Shown here piece after piece: positions 17,617 to 26,750 of a DNA stretch of 64,000 bases; within the stretch, counting starts at the first letter, position 1; each line of letters starts with the position of its first letter. The position numbers and the translations under genes were made by a program. Source of the stretch: Rhizobium sp. GN54 (lineage in GTDB: Bacteria; Pseudomonadota; Alphaproteobacteria; Rhizobiales; Rhizobiaceae); contig NZ_JAJNCZ010000014.1 of assembly GCF_021026345.1 (NCBI RefSeq), positions 1-64,000 on the forward strand. Direction: 5' to 3'. The notes beneath the pieces were generated by a model. The model was not told the DNA's origin. It saw only the letters and a program-made list of their open reading frames with translations, and did no database searches.

Positions 17617-18810
17617 ATGACCACGTCAAATCCCGTCGAAAATCTTGCTACCCTCATTCGCTGCCCGTCCGTGACGCCCGCCGAAGGCGGCGCGCTGGCG
17701 GCGCTCGAGGCCATGCTCGCCCCGCTCGGCTTTGCCGTGCAGCGGGTGGTGATGTCCGCACCGGGCACGCCGGACATCGAGAACCTCTATGCCCGCATCG
17801 GCACCGGGGGACCGCACCTGATGTTCGCCGGCCATACCGATGTCGTCCCCGTCGGCGATGCCGCGGCCTGGACGCATGATCCCTTCGCAGCCGAGATCGC
17901 GGACGGGCAGATGTACGGCCGTGGCGCCGTCGACATGAAGGGCGGTATCGCCTGCTTCGTCGCCGCCGTGGCGCGCCACATCGAAAAGCACGGCCCGCCG
18001 CAGGGGTCCGTCTCCTTCCTCATCACCGGCGACGAGGAGGGTCCTGCGGTCAACGGCACGATCAAGCTGCTCGAATGGGCCGCCGCCCGCGGCGAGCGCT
18101 GGGATGCCTGCCTCGTGGGAGAGCCGACCAATCCCGACACGCTCGGCGACATGATCAAGATCGGCCGGCGCGGCTCGGTATCGGGTGCCCTCACCGTCTT
18201 CGGCGTCCAGGGGCACGCCGCCTATCCGCACCTCGCCGACAATGCCGTTCGCGCCGTCATCGCGCTCGCCGATGCCCTTATGGATCCGCCCTTCGATGCC
18301 GGCACCGAGGATTTCCAGCCCTCCAATCTGGAGGTCACCACGATCGACGTCGGCAATCCGGCCGTCAACGTGGTTCCCGCCAGGGCGCAGGCGAGCTTCA
18401 ACATCCGTTTCAACGACAGCTGGACGGCGGATACGGTCAAGGCCGAGATCGTCCGCCGCCTCGATGCCGCCGCCGCCGACCAGCGCCTCCGGCCCGGCCG
18501 AGCGCCGATCCGCTACGAGCTCCGCTGGGCCGAGCGTCCGAGCCATGTCTTCCTCACCCGTGACGACCGCCTGATCGCCTCGCTGTCCTCGGCGATCGAG
18601 GCGGCGATCGGCCGGGTGCCGAAGCTGTCCACCACCGGCGGCACGTCGGATGCGCGCTTCATCAAGGACTATTGCCCCGTCGTCGAGTTTGGCCTCGTCG
18701 GCCAGACCATGCACATGGTCGACGAGCGCGTCGCCGTCGCCGACCTGGAAACGCTCACGCTCATCTACGAGACCTTCCTCGCGCGCTGGTTTGCCAATGC
18801 CGGGACTTGA
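17617..18810 (+). CDS. dapE: Succinyl-diaminopimelate desuccinylase
   Basis: 397 residues, an M20-family zinc metallohydrolase removing succinate from N-succinyl-LL-DAP. Metal-site motifs are FAGHTDVVP, GRGAVDMKGG and TGDEEGPAVNG, with GEPTNPDTLGD and a final MHMVDERV carrying the last His ligand. A lid/dimerisation domain occupies about 178-295. The product of dapD passes to DapE after transamination, so dapD and dapE bracket the branch. The end overlaps the next gene by 14 bases. Confidence 0.97.
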   Translation: MTTSNPVENLATLIRCPSVTPAEGGALAALEAMLAPLGFAVQRVVMSAPGTPDIENLYARIGTGGPHLMFAGHTDVVPVGDAAAWTHDPFAAEIADGQMYGRGAVDMKGGIACFVAAVARHIEKHGPPQGSVSFLITGDEEGPAVNGTIKLLEWAAARGERWDACLVGEPTNPDTLGDMIKIGRRGSVSGALTVFGVQGHAAYPHLADNAVRAVIALADALMDPPFDAGTEDFQPSNLEVTTIDVGNPAVNVVPARAQASFNIRFNDSWTADTVKAEIVRRLDAAAADQRLRPGRAPIRYELRWAERPSHVFLTRDDRLIASLSSAIEAAIGRVPKLSTTGGTSDARFIKDYCPVVEFGLVGQTMHMVDERVAVADLETLTLIYETFLARWFANAGT

Positions 18811-19393
18811 CGAGGTCCTCTACTACCTGACCGGCATCTGGCATCTCGTCCGGAAGCGGCAGGAGGGGTTCGGCTGGCTCGACCTCAGCTGGCGCGGCCT
18901 TGTGCGCTCTTTCTGGGCCTTTGTCTGGAGCCTGCCGGCGCTGGCGGTGATCTGGGCGTCGTGGCGACTCTATTTTCTGGCGCGCATGCCGGAGGGAACC
19001 GGCGCGGGGATCGATTTCGTCCTCAAGATGTTCGTGATCGACGCCGTCGGCTGGATGCTGCCACTGGCGCTCGTGGCCGTTCTGGCCCGTCCGCTCGGCT
19101 ACGCGCAGCACGTGGCGACGATGATCATCGCCAGCAACTGGATCGGCGTGCCCTTCGCCTATGCCACCGCGATCCCCTTTGCGATCTCGCTGGTGATACC
19201 CTCGCTGTCCGCCTTCTCGGGGCTGCTGCTCTATGCCGTCTTCGGCGCCAGCATCGCCTTGCAGTACAGGCTCCTGTGGATGTGCGTCGGCAAGCAGTCG
19301 CTGCTGGCGGCCACGCTGACGGCGCTGTTCGTGCTGCCGCCGCTGCTCGCCGGGCAGGGCCTGCAGGTGCTGTTCGGCACCCTTCCGTCCTGA
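18797..19393 (+). CDS. Integral membrane protein of unknown function
   Basis: 198 residues with about five hydrophobic segments (near 39-55, 74-98, 113-135, 140-160 and 169-193) and no motif I can assign. The N-terminal cytoplasmic part starts MPGLDEVLYYLTGIWHLVRK. The ATG at 18797 lies inside the 3' end of dapE (14-base overlap, different frame), which implies coupled expression. By position it belongs to the dap transcription unit, but nothing in its sequence shows a role in lysine or cell-wall synthesis. Confidence 0.8.
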   Translation: MPGLDEVLYYLTGIWHLVRKRQEGFGWLDLSWRGLVRSFWAFVWSLPALAVIWASWRLYFLARMPEGTGAGIDFVLKMFVIDAVGWMLPLALVAVLARPLGYAQHVATMIIASNWIGVPFAYATAIPFAISLVIPSLSAFSGLLLYAVFGASIALQYRLLWMCVGKQSLLAATLTALFVLPPLLAGQGLQVLFGTLPS

Positions 19394-19412
19394 ATCCGGC
19401 AATGGCCGGACG

Positions 19413-20156
19413 TCAGTAGTCGACCTGCATGAAATAGAGCCCGTCCGGCGGCGCCACCGGGCCGCAGGCCTTGCGGTTGCGCGCTTCCAGCGCCGTCCGC
19501 ACGTCGTCGACGCTCCATTTTCCCTCGCCCGCGAGCTTCAGCGTTCCCGCGAAGGAGCGGATCTGGTTGTGCAGGAAGCTCTGCGCCGTGGCGCGGATCT
19601 CGATCAGTTCGCCCGTCCGCGTCACGTCCAGCCGGTCGATCGTGCGCACCGGGCTGTTGGCCTGGCAGTGAACCGAGCGGAAGGTGGTGAAGTCGTGCTT
19701 GCCGACCAGCACCTGGGCGGCGGCATGCATCGCCTGGTGATCCAGCGGCTTCGCCACGAACCAGGCCCGCCTTGCCTCCAGTGCCAGCGGTGCCCGGCGC
19801 GAAATGATGCGGTAGAGATAGTGGCGGCGCAGCGCCGAGAACCGGGCGTCGAAGCCTTCGTCGACCTGCGCGGCATCCAGGATCGCGATCCGCTCGCCGG
19901 CCTGCGCCAGGTGGGCGTTGAGCGCGTTGCGGAGCGTATGCTCCTGCCAGTCCCGCGACAGGTCGGCATGGGCCACCTGGCCCATGGCGTGGACGCCGGA
20001 ATCGGTCCGCCCGGCGCCACGGATCGACACCGTCTCGCCGGTGAGCGACAGGATCGCCTTTTCGACCGCGCCCTGCACGGAGGGCCCGTTCTCCTGCCGC
20101 TGCCAGCCGACATAGGGCGTGCCGTCATATTCGATGACGAGGCGATAGCGCGGCAT
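19413..20156 (-). CDS. truA: tRNA pseudouridine(38-40) synthase
   Basis: 247 residues. It isomerises U38-U40 in the anticodon arm of several tRNAs. The catalytic Asp is D52 in [15 protein letters not shown], and [18 protein letters not shown] is the family N-terminus. [13 protein letters not shown] near the C-terminus corresponds to the conserved RNA-binding segment (usually FL.HMVR). The ATG overlaps the fmt stop by one base (TGATG), giving an fmt-truA operon. Confidence 0.97.
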   Translation of the reverse strand: MPRYRLVIEYDGTPYVGWQRQENGPSVQGAVEKAILSLTGETVSIRGAGRTDSGVHAMGQVAHADLSRDWQEHTLRNALNAHLAQAGERIAILDAAQVDEGFDARFSALRRHYLYRIISRRAPLALEARRAWFVAKPLDHQAMHAAAQVLVGKHDFTTFRSVHCQANSPVRTIDRLDVTRTGELIEIRATAQSFLHNQIRSFAGTLKLAGEGKWSVDDVRTALEARNRKACGPVAPPDGLYFMQVDY

Positions 20157-21094
20157 CAGGCGATCACCGTGCCAGCTGCAACGGGCGTGCCGCGGAGGAA
20201 GTCGGAAACATCCATGGGCTTGCCGCCGGCCTTCTGCAGCCGTGTCAGCGATACCGATCCGTCTTTGCAGGCAATGGCCAGCCCTTCGCCGCCGAGCACC
20301 GTTCCCGGGACGCCGGCGGCATCGCCGAGCTTCGATCCGAGCACCTTGACGCGCTCCGGCCTGCCTGCGACGGGCAATTCGAACCAGGCCCCGGGAAAGG
20401 GCGCGAGCGCGCGGATATGGTTGTGCACCTCCGCCGCGGGCCGGCTGAAATCGATGCGCGTCTCGCCCTTGTCGATCTTGGCCGCATAGACGACGCCGGC
20501 CTCTTCCTGCGGGGTCAGGGGCAGATTGTCGACCTCGAGGCGCGCCATGGCTTCCGCCATCAGCGGTCCACCCGCCTGCATCAGCGCGTCGTGCAACTCC
20601 CCGCCGGTCATGTCCTGCCCGATCGCCACCCGCCGGGTCAGCGCCACCGGGCCGGTGTCCAGCCCCTTGTCCATCTTCATCACCATCATGCCGGTCTCGC
20701 GGTCGCCCGCCATGATCGCGCGCTGGATCGGCGCCGCACCCCGCCAGCGCGGCAGCAGCGAGGCGTGGCCGTTGTAGCAGCCGAGCCGGGTGCCGGTCAG
20801 GATCGCCTCGGGCAAGAGCAGCCCGTAGGCCACCACGACCGCGACGTCGGCCTCATGCGCCCGGAAGGCCGCGCGATCCGCCTCCGCCTTGAAGTTCAGC
20901 GGGGTGAAGACGGGGATGCCAAGGTTTTCGGCCGCCTGGTGCACCGGCGATTTCTGCAGTTCCAGCCCGCGCCGTCCGCCCGGCCGCGGCGGCTGCGAGT
21001 AGGCGGCGACAATGGTGTGTCCGGCCTGCGAGAGCGCGTTCAGCGTCGGAACGGAGAATTCCGGCGTACCCATGAAGACGATGCGAAGCGCCAT
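20156..21094 (-). CDS. fmt: Methionyl-tRNA formyltransferase
   Basis: 312 residues. It formylates Met-tRNAfMet for initiation. N-terminal GART-like domain with [15 protein letters not shown], the catalytic region [19 protein letters not shown] (Asn, His) and DKGLDTGPV. The C-terminal OB-like tRNA-binding domain starts near residue 210. It works with def (peptide deformylase), encoded 850 bases upstream. In many genomes def and fmt are adjacent; here a toxin-antitoxin pair separates them. Confidence 0.97.
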   Translation of the reverse strand: MALRIVFMGTPEFSVPTLNALSQAGHTIVAAYSQPPRPGGRRGLELQKSPVHQAAENLGIPVFTPLNFKAEADRAAFRAHEADVAVVVAYGLLLPEAILTGTRLGCYNGHASLLPRWRGAAPIQRAIMAGDRETGMMVMKMDKGLDTGPVALTRRVAIGQDMTGGELHDALMQAGGPLMAEAMARLEVDNLPLTPQEEAGVVYAAKIDKGETRIDFSRPAAEVHNHIRALAPFPGAWFELPVAGRPERVKVLGSKLGDAAGVPGTVLGGEGLAIACKDGSVSLTRLQKAGGKPMDVSDFLRGTPVAAGTVIA

Positions 21095-21167
21095 GCGCTG
21101 AGACTCCCGTCCGGCACATGAACCCGATGTCGGGCCGGCCCGCCGACGGGCATGCGCGGATCAACTG

Positions 21168-21590
21168 TTAGCTTGCCCCTTCAAACGGGTTTACGAGCTT
21201 CAGATCAAGCCCCTCGAAGTCTTTTACGTTGCGCGTCGCCAGCGTCGCGCCGTGATGAAGGCAGATGGCGGCGATCATGGCGTCAGAAATGGAGATGGGG
21301 CGGCCCGCGCCCTCCCGCAACGCGCGAAGCTTTCCCGTCAGAACGGCCGCATCGGTGCTGAGGCCGAGGGTTCGATCGCGAAACACGACGAGCAGGTCCA
21401 TGAGCCTTCGCCGATACCGATCGGAGGCGGTTCGCTGGGCAAATCGCTCGGCACCATAGGAGAGTTCCATCACGACAATGTCGCAGAGGAAGAGTTCGTT
21501 CTCCTTCGCCTGCTGCATCCAGCGGGTAAGGCCAGGATCGGGGCGTGGCCGAGCGACTTCCGAAATCACATTCGTATCGACAACGATCAT
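21168..21590 (-). CDS. PIN-domain toxin, FitB/VapC type
   Basis: 140 residues of a PIN ribonuclease. Acidic active-site residues are D5 (MIVVDTNVISE), E42 (VVMELSYGAERF), D103 (PISISDAMIAA) and D124 (NVKDFEG). Such toxins cleave RNA, often tRNA or rRNA, when free of antitoxin. The subgroup resembles Neisseria FitB (length, SISDAMIAAICLHHG). The start overlaps the antitoxin stop by four bases. All catalytic positions are intact. Confidence 0.92.
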   Translation of the reverse strand: MIVVDTNVISEVARPRPDPGLTRWMQQAKENELFLCDIVVMELSYGAERFAQRTASDRYRRRLMDLLVVFRDRTLGLSTDAAVLTGKLRALREGAGRPISISDAMIAAICLHHGATLATRNVKDFEGLDLKLVNPFEGAS

Positions 21591-21871
21591 TCCGGTGTCT
21601 CGATCGGCCGGCCGAAATCCTTCTTCCGGTCTGCTTCGATCTCGCGCATGATTTCGGCGAATTCCTCGTCCGGATCGCCCGCGGCCAGAATGTCACGAAG
21701 GCTTTGCCAGGCCGACCTGGGTTGATCCTTCGAGAGAGCCTCTTCCGCCTGGAGACCGCGCCGCAGCAGATCCTTCGCCTTGTCGGACATGCTCACGCCG
21801 GCGCGTGCCGCTGCGTCCGACAGTTCGCGCTTCATCGCATCCGGAATATTCCGCAAAAGCAGGTCGCCCAT
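21587..21871 (-). CDS. Ribbon-helix-helix antitoxin, FitA type
   Basis: A 94-residue antitoxin. The N-terminal RHH DNA-binding fold (MGDLLLRNIPDAMKREL, then SMSDKAKDLLRRGL) is followed by an acidic helical tail rich in Glu/Asp (DPDEEFAEIMREIEAD) that would block the PIN toxin. The ATG at 21871 has GGAGG seven bases upstream. A TTG two codons earlier is less likely. A perfect palindrome sits 16 bases upstream and is probably its own operator. Confidence 0.9.
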   Translation of the reverse strand: MGDLLLRNIPDAMKRELSDAAARAGVSMSDKAKDLLRRGLQAEEALSKDQPRSAWQSLRDILAAGDPDEEFAEIMREIEADRKKDFGRPIETPE

Positions 21872-21887
21872 GGCCAACCCTCCACTC

Positions 21888-21904
21888 TGATATCGCTGAT
21901 ATCA
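21888..21904. promoter_or_regulatory. Palindromic operator of the toxin-antitoxin pair
   Basis: TGATATC-GCT-GATATCA is a perfect inverted repeat with 7-bp arms and a 3-bp spacer, 16 bases upstream of the antitoxin ATG. RHH antitoxins dimerise on such repeats, and FitA is known to bind TGATAGCA-like arms, so this is the expected autoregulatory site. Confidence 0.7.
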
Positions 21905-21939
21905 TAGTGCGCCCATGCCGAACCTTCAATGATCCGCGT

Positions 21940-22464
21940 TCAGATCGCCTTGGCACCGCGGGTCTTGGCGGCCTTGGTGAACTTGCGGATCACCATGTCG
22001 CGCTTCAGCTTGGAGATGTGGTCGATGAAGAGCACGCCGTCGAGGTGGTCGATTTCGTGCTGCAGGCAGGTCGCGAGCAGGCCATCGGCGTCGATCGTCT
22101 GCTCCTTGCCGTCGCGGTCGAGATAACGCACGGAGATTGTGGCCGGGCGCTCCACCTCGGCATAGTAGTCGGGGATCGAAAGGCAGCCCTCCTCGTAGAC
22201 GGAGCGGGCGTCGGAGGAGGCCACGATCTCGGGATTGATGAAGACCAGCGGGGTCTTCTCGTCGCCGTCCTTGGAGACATCGAGCACCAGCATCCGGCGC
22301 GGCACGCCGATCTGGATCGCCGCCAGCCCGATTCCGGGCGCGTCGTACATCGTCTCCAGCATGTCGTCGGCCAGCCGGCGCGTCTCGTCGTTGATGGCTT
22401 CCAGCGGCGAGGAGACCTCTCGCAGGATGGGATCGGGGAGGATAATCAGCGGTTTGATCGTCAT
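21940..22464 (-). CDS. def: Peptide deformylase
   Basis: 174 residues. It removes the N-formyl group from nascent chains using Fe2+ (or Zn2+). The three family motifs are [10 protein letters not shown] (motif 1), EGCLSIP (motif 2, metal-binding Cys) and [10 protein letters not shown] (motif 3, two His ligands and catalytic Glu). Ile in place of the common Pro in motif 1 (AAIQ) is a variant I associate with rhizobial enzymes. The ATG at 22464 is chosen over a TTG nine bases upstream. Divergent from rmuC. Confidence 0.96.
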   Translation of the reverse strand: MTIKPLIILPDPILREVSSPLEAINDETRRLADDMLETMYDAPGIGLAAIQIGVPRRMLVLDVSKDGDEKTPLVFINPEIVASSDARSVYEEGCLSIPDYYAEVERPATISVRYLDRDGKEQTIDADGLLATCLQHEIDHLDGVLFIDHISKLKRDMVIRKFTKAAKTRGAKAI

Positions 22465-22593
22465 CCGCCTCAATTAGCCGTTTGTCGGGCTCCTTTCAAT
22501 TGTCTTGCTCGATAAGGGGACGGACGGTCCGCGGCAATCGGTTTGTTCACGTTATGATCTGGCTTCTCCGGCATTTGCTGCTATGTTTGCCGC

Positions 22594-23823
22594 ATGAATG
22601 CGGAACCATCGCTCCAAAACACCCTGATTCGGCTGGTGGATGCGCTCTTGCGCGAACCGTCGCTGCAACTCGCCTGCATCCTCGCGGCCCTCGTCATCCT
22701 CGGCTGGACGGTCGCCGCGCGGCGCGCCGCCGGACGCCAGCGCGAAGCCGCCGCTGCCGCGGAAATGCGACTGGCCGAGCTCTTGCGCGCGCAGAACGAG
22801 ATGCAGGGCCGCGTCGCGGCCATGGCCGAGGTCTTCGGCGCGCGGCAGGCGGAAACGAACCAGTCGATCAACCAGCGCCTGGACGGCCTGACCCAGCGCC
22901 TCGGCCAGTCGATCAGCGAGCAGACGCGCACGACCCATGAGAACCTGCGCCGCCTGCAGGAGCGGCTGGCCGTGATCGATACCGCCCAGGCCAATATCCA
23001 GTCGCTGGCCAAGGACGTCGTCGGCCTGCAGGCGATCCTTGCCAACAAGCAGACCCGCGGCGCCTTCGGCCAGGCGCGGATGGAGGCGATCGTCGCCGAC
23101 GGGCTGCCGATCGGCGCTTACGAGTTCCAGGCGCAACTGGCAAACGGCGTGCGTCCCGATTGCGTGATCCGCATGCCGAACGGGCAGCCGCCGCTGGTGA
23201 TCGACGCGAAGTTTCCGCTGGAGGCCTGGAACGCCATGGGCGCCGCCGGTACGCCCGAGGCCTCCAGGGCCGCCGCCCAGCAGTTCCGCCGGGATATGGA
23301 GGTGCATATCCGCGACATCGCCGAAAAATATCTTCAGCCCGGCGAGACGCAGGACACGGCCTTTCTCTTCGTCCCGTCCGAATCGATCTTCGCGGCCATC
23401 CACGAGAGCTTCGAGGCGATCGTCCAGCGCGCCCACCGCGCCCGCATCGTCATCGTCTCGCCCTCGCTGCTTCTCCTGTCGATCCAGGTCCTGCAGGCGC
23501 TCCTGAAGGATCAGCGCATGCGCGAGCAGGCGCATGTCATCCAGGGCGAGGTGGTGCGGCTGATGGAAGATCTTGGCCGGCTCGACGACCGCGTCCGCAA
23601 GTTGCACGGCCATTTCACCTCGGCGCAGAAGGACGTCGACCAGATCCTGACATCGACGGAGAAGCTTGCCCGCCGCGGCACCCGTATCGGCGAGATGGAG
23701 TTCGAGGTCCTCGCCTCGCAGGGCGCGGCCGCAGAGGCAGCAGCGCCGTCGCCGCCTGCGACCGAACGTGCGGTCGAAAGCCGCACCGGCCAATTGAAGC
23801 TGAGAGTTGTTGACGAGGACTGA
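22594..23823 (+). CDS. rmuC: RmuC-family DNA recombination protein
   Basis: 409 residues. An N-terminal membrane anchor (about 25-45, LACILAALVILGWTVAA) is followed by a long coiled coil (about 48-150). The RmuC nuclease-like core has PDCVIRMPNGQPPLVIDAKF (Asp and Lys of a PD-(D/E)XK-like site) and FLFVPSESIFAAI. RmuC limits inversions at short inverted repeats in E. coli; its biochemical activity is poorly defined. The C-terminal Ala/Pro-rich tail is variable. Divergent from def. Confidence 0.92.
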   Translation: MNAEPSLQNTLIRLVDALLREPSLQLACILAALVILGWTVAARRAAGRQREAAAAAEMRLAELLRAQNEMQGRVAAMAEVFGARQAETNQSINQRLDGLTQRLGQSISEQTRTTHENLRRLQERLAVIDTAQANIQSLAKDVVGLQAILANKQTRGAFGQARMEAIVADGLPIGAYEFQAQLANGVRPDCVIRMPNGQPPLVIDAKFPLEAWNAMGAAGTPEASRAAAQQFRRDMEVHIRDIAEKYLQPGETQDTAFLFVPSESIFAAIHESFEAIVQRAHRARIVIVSPSLLLLSIQVLQALLKDQRMREQAHVIQGEVVRLMEDLGRLDDRVRKLHGHFTSAQKDVDQILTSTEKLARRGTRIGEMEFEVLASQGAAAEAAAPSPPATERAVESRTGQLKLRVVDED

Positions 23824-23871
23824 CAGCCTCGGGCAGTGTCGTCTCCAGCAATACCGGAGGACAGCTGGCCC

Positions 23872-24783
23872 ATGATTACCGTCTTCGGATCCATCAACAT
23901 GGATCTCATCGCCACGACCGCACGCCTGCCGAGGCCCGGCGAGACCGTGGCCGGGCACAGCTTCACGACCGCAGCCGGCGGCAAGGGCGCGAACCAGGCG
24001 CTCGCGGCCAGGCGCGCCGGCGCGATGGTGCGCATGGCGGGCGCGGTCGGCGGCGACAGCTTCGCCGCGGAATCGCTGGTGCTCTTGACCCAGGCGGCGG
24101 TGAACCTCGATTTCGTCAAGGTCGCCGACGAGCCGACCGGCACGGCGCATATCATCGTCGCCGACGACGACGGCGAGAACGTCATCGTCGTGGTGCCCGG
24201 TGCCAATGGCGACGTGACCGCGGCCGATGCGCGGGCGGCGGTGTCGCAGATGTCCGCCGGCGACGTTCTCATGCTGCAGATGGAAATTCCGCCGGAAGCG
24301 GTGGAGGCGGCGCTGGATTCGGCCCGGGCGCGGCGCGTGACCTCGGTGATCAACCTCGCGCCCTTCACCGCCGATAGCGCGCGGCTCGGCGCCAAGGCGG
24401 ACATCGTGGTGACCAACGAGAGCGAATTCGAGCTCTTTGCCGGAAAGTCCGGCTTCTCCGACGCCCAGCGCGAGGCGGAGATGCGCGCCATCCACGAGCG
24501 GACGGGCCAGACGATCATCGTCACGCTCGGCGCAGACGGCGTCATCGCCATCCGCAAGGGCAGCATCTTCCGCGCGCCCGGGCTGAAGATCGAGCCGATC
24601 GACACCGTCGGCGCCGGCGACAGCTTCAGTGGCTATCTCGCCGCCGCGCTGGACGCCGGTCTTCCCTTCGCCGAATGCCTGCGCCGTGCCGCCGTTGCCG
24701 GCTCGCTGGCCTGTACCAGGCGCGGCGCCCAGCCGGCGATCCCCTATGCGACCGAGGTCGACGCCCGCCTGGGCGCAAACTAG
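23872..24783 (+). CDS. rbsK: Ribokinase (PfkB family)
   Basis: 303 residues. PfkB signature 1 is GGKGANQALAARRAGA near the N-terminus, and signature 2 is DTVGAGDSFSGYLAAAL with the catalytic Asp. VFGSINMDLIATTARLPRPG is the usual ribokinase start. It phosphorylates D-ribose at O5. No ribose transporter or regulator is nearby, so the in vivo sugar is not fixed by context. The ATG at 23872 follows GGAGG about 11 bases upstream. Confidence 0.9.
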   Translation: MITVFGSINMDLIATTARLPRPGETVAGHSFTTAAGGKGANQALAARRAGAMVRMAGAVGGDSFAAESLVLLTQAAVNLDFVKVADEPTGTAHIIVADDDGENVIVVVPGANGDVTAADARAAVSQMSAGDVLMLQMEIPPEAVEAALDSARARRVTSVINLAPFTADSARLGAKADIVVTNESEFELFAGKSGFSDAQREAEMRAIHERTGQTIIVTLGADGVIAIRKGSIFRAPGLKIEPIDTVGAGDSFSGYLAAALDAGLPFAECLRRAAVAGSLACTRRGAQPAIPYATEVDARLGAN

Positions 24784-24844
24784 GTCTCTGCCCCGGGCGA
24801 GCGGAGCCGCGAAATCAGGCGGCTCCGTGATCGGGCGACCCTGC

Positions 24845-26050
24845 TCAGACCCGTTCCAGCGCGATCGCGATCCCCTGACCGACGCCGATGCACATGGTGG
24901 CAAGGGCCAGCCGGCCGCCGGTCGCGTTGAGTTCCAGCGCGGCCGTGCCGGCGATCCGCGCGCCCGACATGCCGAGCGGATGGCCGAGCGCGATCGCCCC
25001 GCCATTGCGGTTCACGCGGGCGTCGTCGTCGGCGATCCCCAACTGCCGCAGCGTCGCCAGTCCCTGGCTGGCAAAGGCCTCGTTGAGCTCGATCACGTCG
25101 AACCGCTCCTGCGTCAGGTCGAGGCGGGCCATGAGCTTCTGCGAGGCCGGTGCCGGGCCGATGCCCATGATGCGCGGCGGCACGCCGGCGCTTGCGCCGC
25201 CAAGGATGCGGGCGGTCGGCGTCAGCCCGTGGTCGCGGGCCGCCGCCTCCGATGCGATCACCAGCGCCGCGGCCCCGTCGTTGACGCCGGACGCGTTGCC
25301 GGCCGTGACCGTGCCGCCCTCGGCCCTGAAGGGGGTGCCGAGCCTGGCGAGAGACTCCATCGTCGTTGCGCGCGGATGCTCGTCCCGATCGACCACGATC
25401 GGCTCGCCCTTCCGTTGCGGGATGGTGACGGGCGTGATCTCCCTTGCCAGACGTCCGTTCGCCTGCGCTTCGGCCGCCTTGGCCTGCGAACGGACAGCGA
25501 AGGCGTCCTGATCCTCACGGGAAATCCGGAATTCCTCTGCGACGTTTTCGCCGGTTTCGGGCATGGAATCGACGCCGTACTGCTTCTTCATCAGCGGATT
25601 GACGAAGCGCCAGCCGATCGTCGTGTCATGGATCTCGGTGTTGCGGGAAAAGGCCGTTTCCGCCTTGGGCATCACGAACGGCGCCCGGCTCATGCTTTCG
25701 ACGCCGCCGGCGATGATCAGATCCGCCTCGCCGGCCCGGATGGCGCGGGCAGCCGTGATGACCGCATCCATGCCCGAACCGCAGAGCCGGTTGATCGTCG
25801 TGCCGGGCACGCCGACGGGGAGGCCGGCAAGCAGCGACGACATGCGCGCGACGTTGCGGTTGTCCTCGCCCGCCTGGTTGGCGCAGCCGAAGATGACGTC
25901 GTCGACGGCGTCCCAGTCGACCGATCCGTTGCGTGCCATCAGCGCCCTGAGCGGGATCGCGCCGAGGTCGTCGGCGCGGACCGATGAAAGGGCGCCGCCG
26001 AAACGGCCGATCGGCGTGCGGATGTAGTCGCAGATGAAGGCTTCGGTCAT
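24845..26050 (-). CDS. pcaF: 3-oxoadipyl-CoA thiolase
   Basis: 401 residues of a type II thiolase. It splits beta-ketoadipyl-CoA into succinyl-CoA and acetyl-CoA, the last step of the beta-ketoadipate pathway. The nucleophilic cysteine is C90 (NRLCGSGMDAV), with GGVESMSRAPFVM, NEAFASQ (His/Asn loop) and the C-terminal GHPLGMSGAR. The ATG at 26050 has GAGGAG upstream. It follows pcaJ by ten bases in a pcaI-pcaJ-pcaF operon. This context distinguishes it from acetoacetyl-CoA thiolases with the same motifs. Confidence 0.95.
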   Translation of the reverse strand: MTEAFICDYIRTPIGRFGGALSSVRADDLGAIPLRALMARNGSVDWDAVDDVIFGCANQAGEDNRNVARMSSLLAGLPVGVPGTTINRLCGSGMDAVITAARAIRAGEADLIIAGGVESMSRAPFVMPKAETAFSRNTEIHDTTIGWRFVNPLMKKQYGVDSMPETGENVAEEFRISREDQDAFAVRSQAKAAEAQANGRLAREITPVTIPQRKGEPIVVDRDEHPRATTMESLARLGTPFRAEGGTVTAGNASGVNDGAAALVIASEAAARDHGLTPTARILGGASAGVPPRIMGIGPAPASQKLMARLDLTQERFDVIELNEAFASQGLATLRQLGIADDDARVNRNGGAIALGHPLGMSGARIAGTAALELNATGGRLALATMCIGVGQGIAIALERV

Positions 26051-26060
26051 GCCTGTCTCC

Positions 26061-26750
26061 TCAAAGCTCCGGTACGGCCAGATCGGCCACGGCGCCGTCG
26101 AGATGCAGCGTTGCGCCGGTCATGGCCTGCAGTTCGGCCAGGGACATGCCCGGCAGTTTCTCGCGCAGCACGAATCGGCCGTTTGCGACGTCGATGACGG
26201 CATGGCTCGTATAGATGCGGGTGATGCAGCCGACACCGGTCAGCGGGAAGGTGCACCTCTCGACCAGTTTCGGGACGCCGTCCCTGGTCACATGCTCGGT
26301 GATGACGAAGACCTGTCTGGCGCCGTGGACGAGATCCATCGCCCCGCCGACGGCCGGAACGCCCTTGCTGCCCACGCGCCAGTTGGCAAGGTCGCCGTTC
26401 TGTGCAACCTGGTAGGCGCCGAGGATGGCGACGTCGAGATGCCCGCCGCGCACCATCGCGAAGCTGTCGGCGTGGTGGAAGAAAGCGGCCCCCGGCTTGA
26501 GCGTCACGGCCTTCTTGCCGGCATTGATCAGGTCCCAGTCCTCCTCGCCCTTCGGCGGCGCTTCGCCGAAGTCGAGGATCCCGTTCTCGGTGTGGAAGAT
26601 CGCCTGCCGGCCGGACGGCTGGTAGCGTGCCACCATCTCGGGAAAGCCGATGCCGAGGTTCACATAGGCGCCGTCCTCGATGTCCTGGGCGGCACGCCAG
26701 GCGATCTGGGCGTTGGAAAGCTTGATGTCTTCGCGTGTATCGACGGTCAT
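26061..26750 (-). CDS. pcaJ: 3-oxoadipate CoA-transferase, subunit B
   Basis: 229 residues. Beta subunit of the enzyme moving CoA from succinyl-CoA to beta-ketoadipate. The catalytic glutamate lies in IFHTENGILDFG; GAYVNLGIGFPEMVARY is the family start of the subunit, and HLDVAILGAYQVAQNGD is conserved. The ATG overlaps the pcaI stop by four bases (ATGA), so the two subunits should be made in equal amounts. Confidence 0.95.
   Translation of the reverse strand: MTVDTREDIKLSNAQIAWRAAQDIEDGAYVNLGIGFPEMVARYQPSGRQAIFHTENGILDFGEAPPKGEEDWDLINAGKKAVTLKPGAAFFHHADSFAMVRGGHLDVAILGAYQVAQNGDLANWRVGSKGVPAVGGAMDLVHGARQVFVITEHVTRDGVPKLVERCTFPLTGVGCITRIYTSHAVIDVANGRFVLREKLPGMSLAELQAMTGATLHLDGAVADLAVPEL

Noticed and set aside
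22552-25005. 817-codon minus-strand frame opposite rmuC and rbsK
   Set aside because: Both plus-strand genes have recognisable motifs and ribosome-binding sites; the antisense product is compositionally biased.
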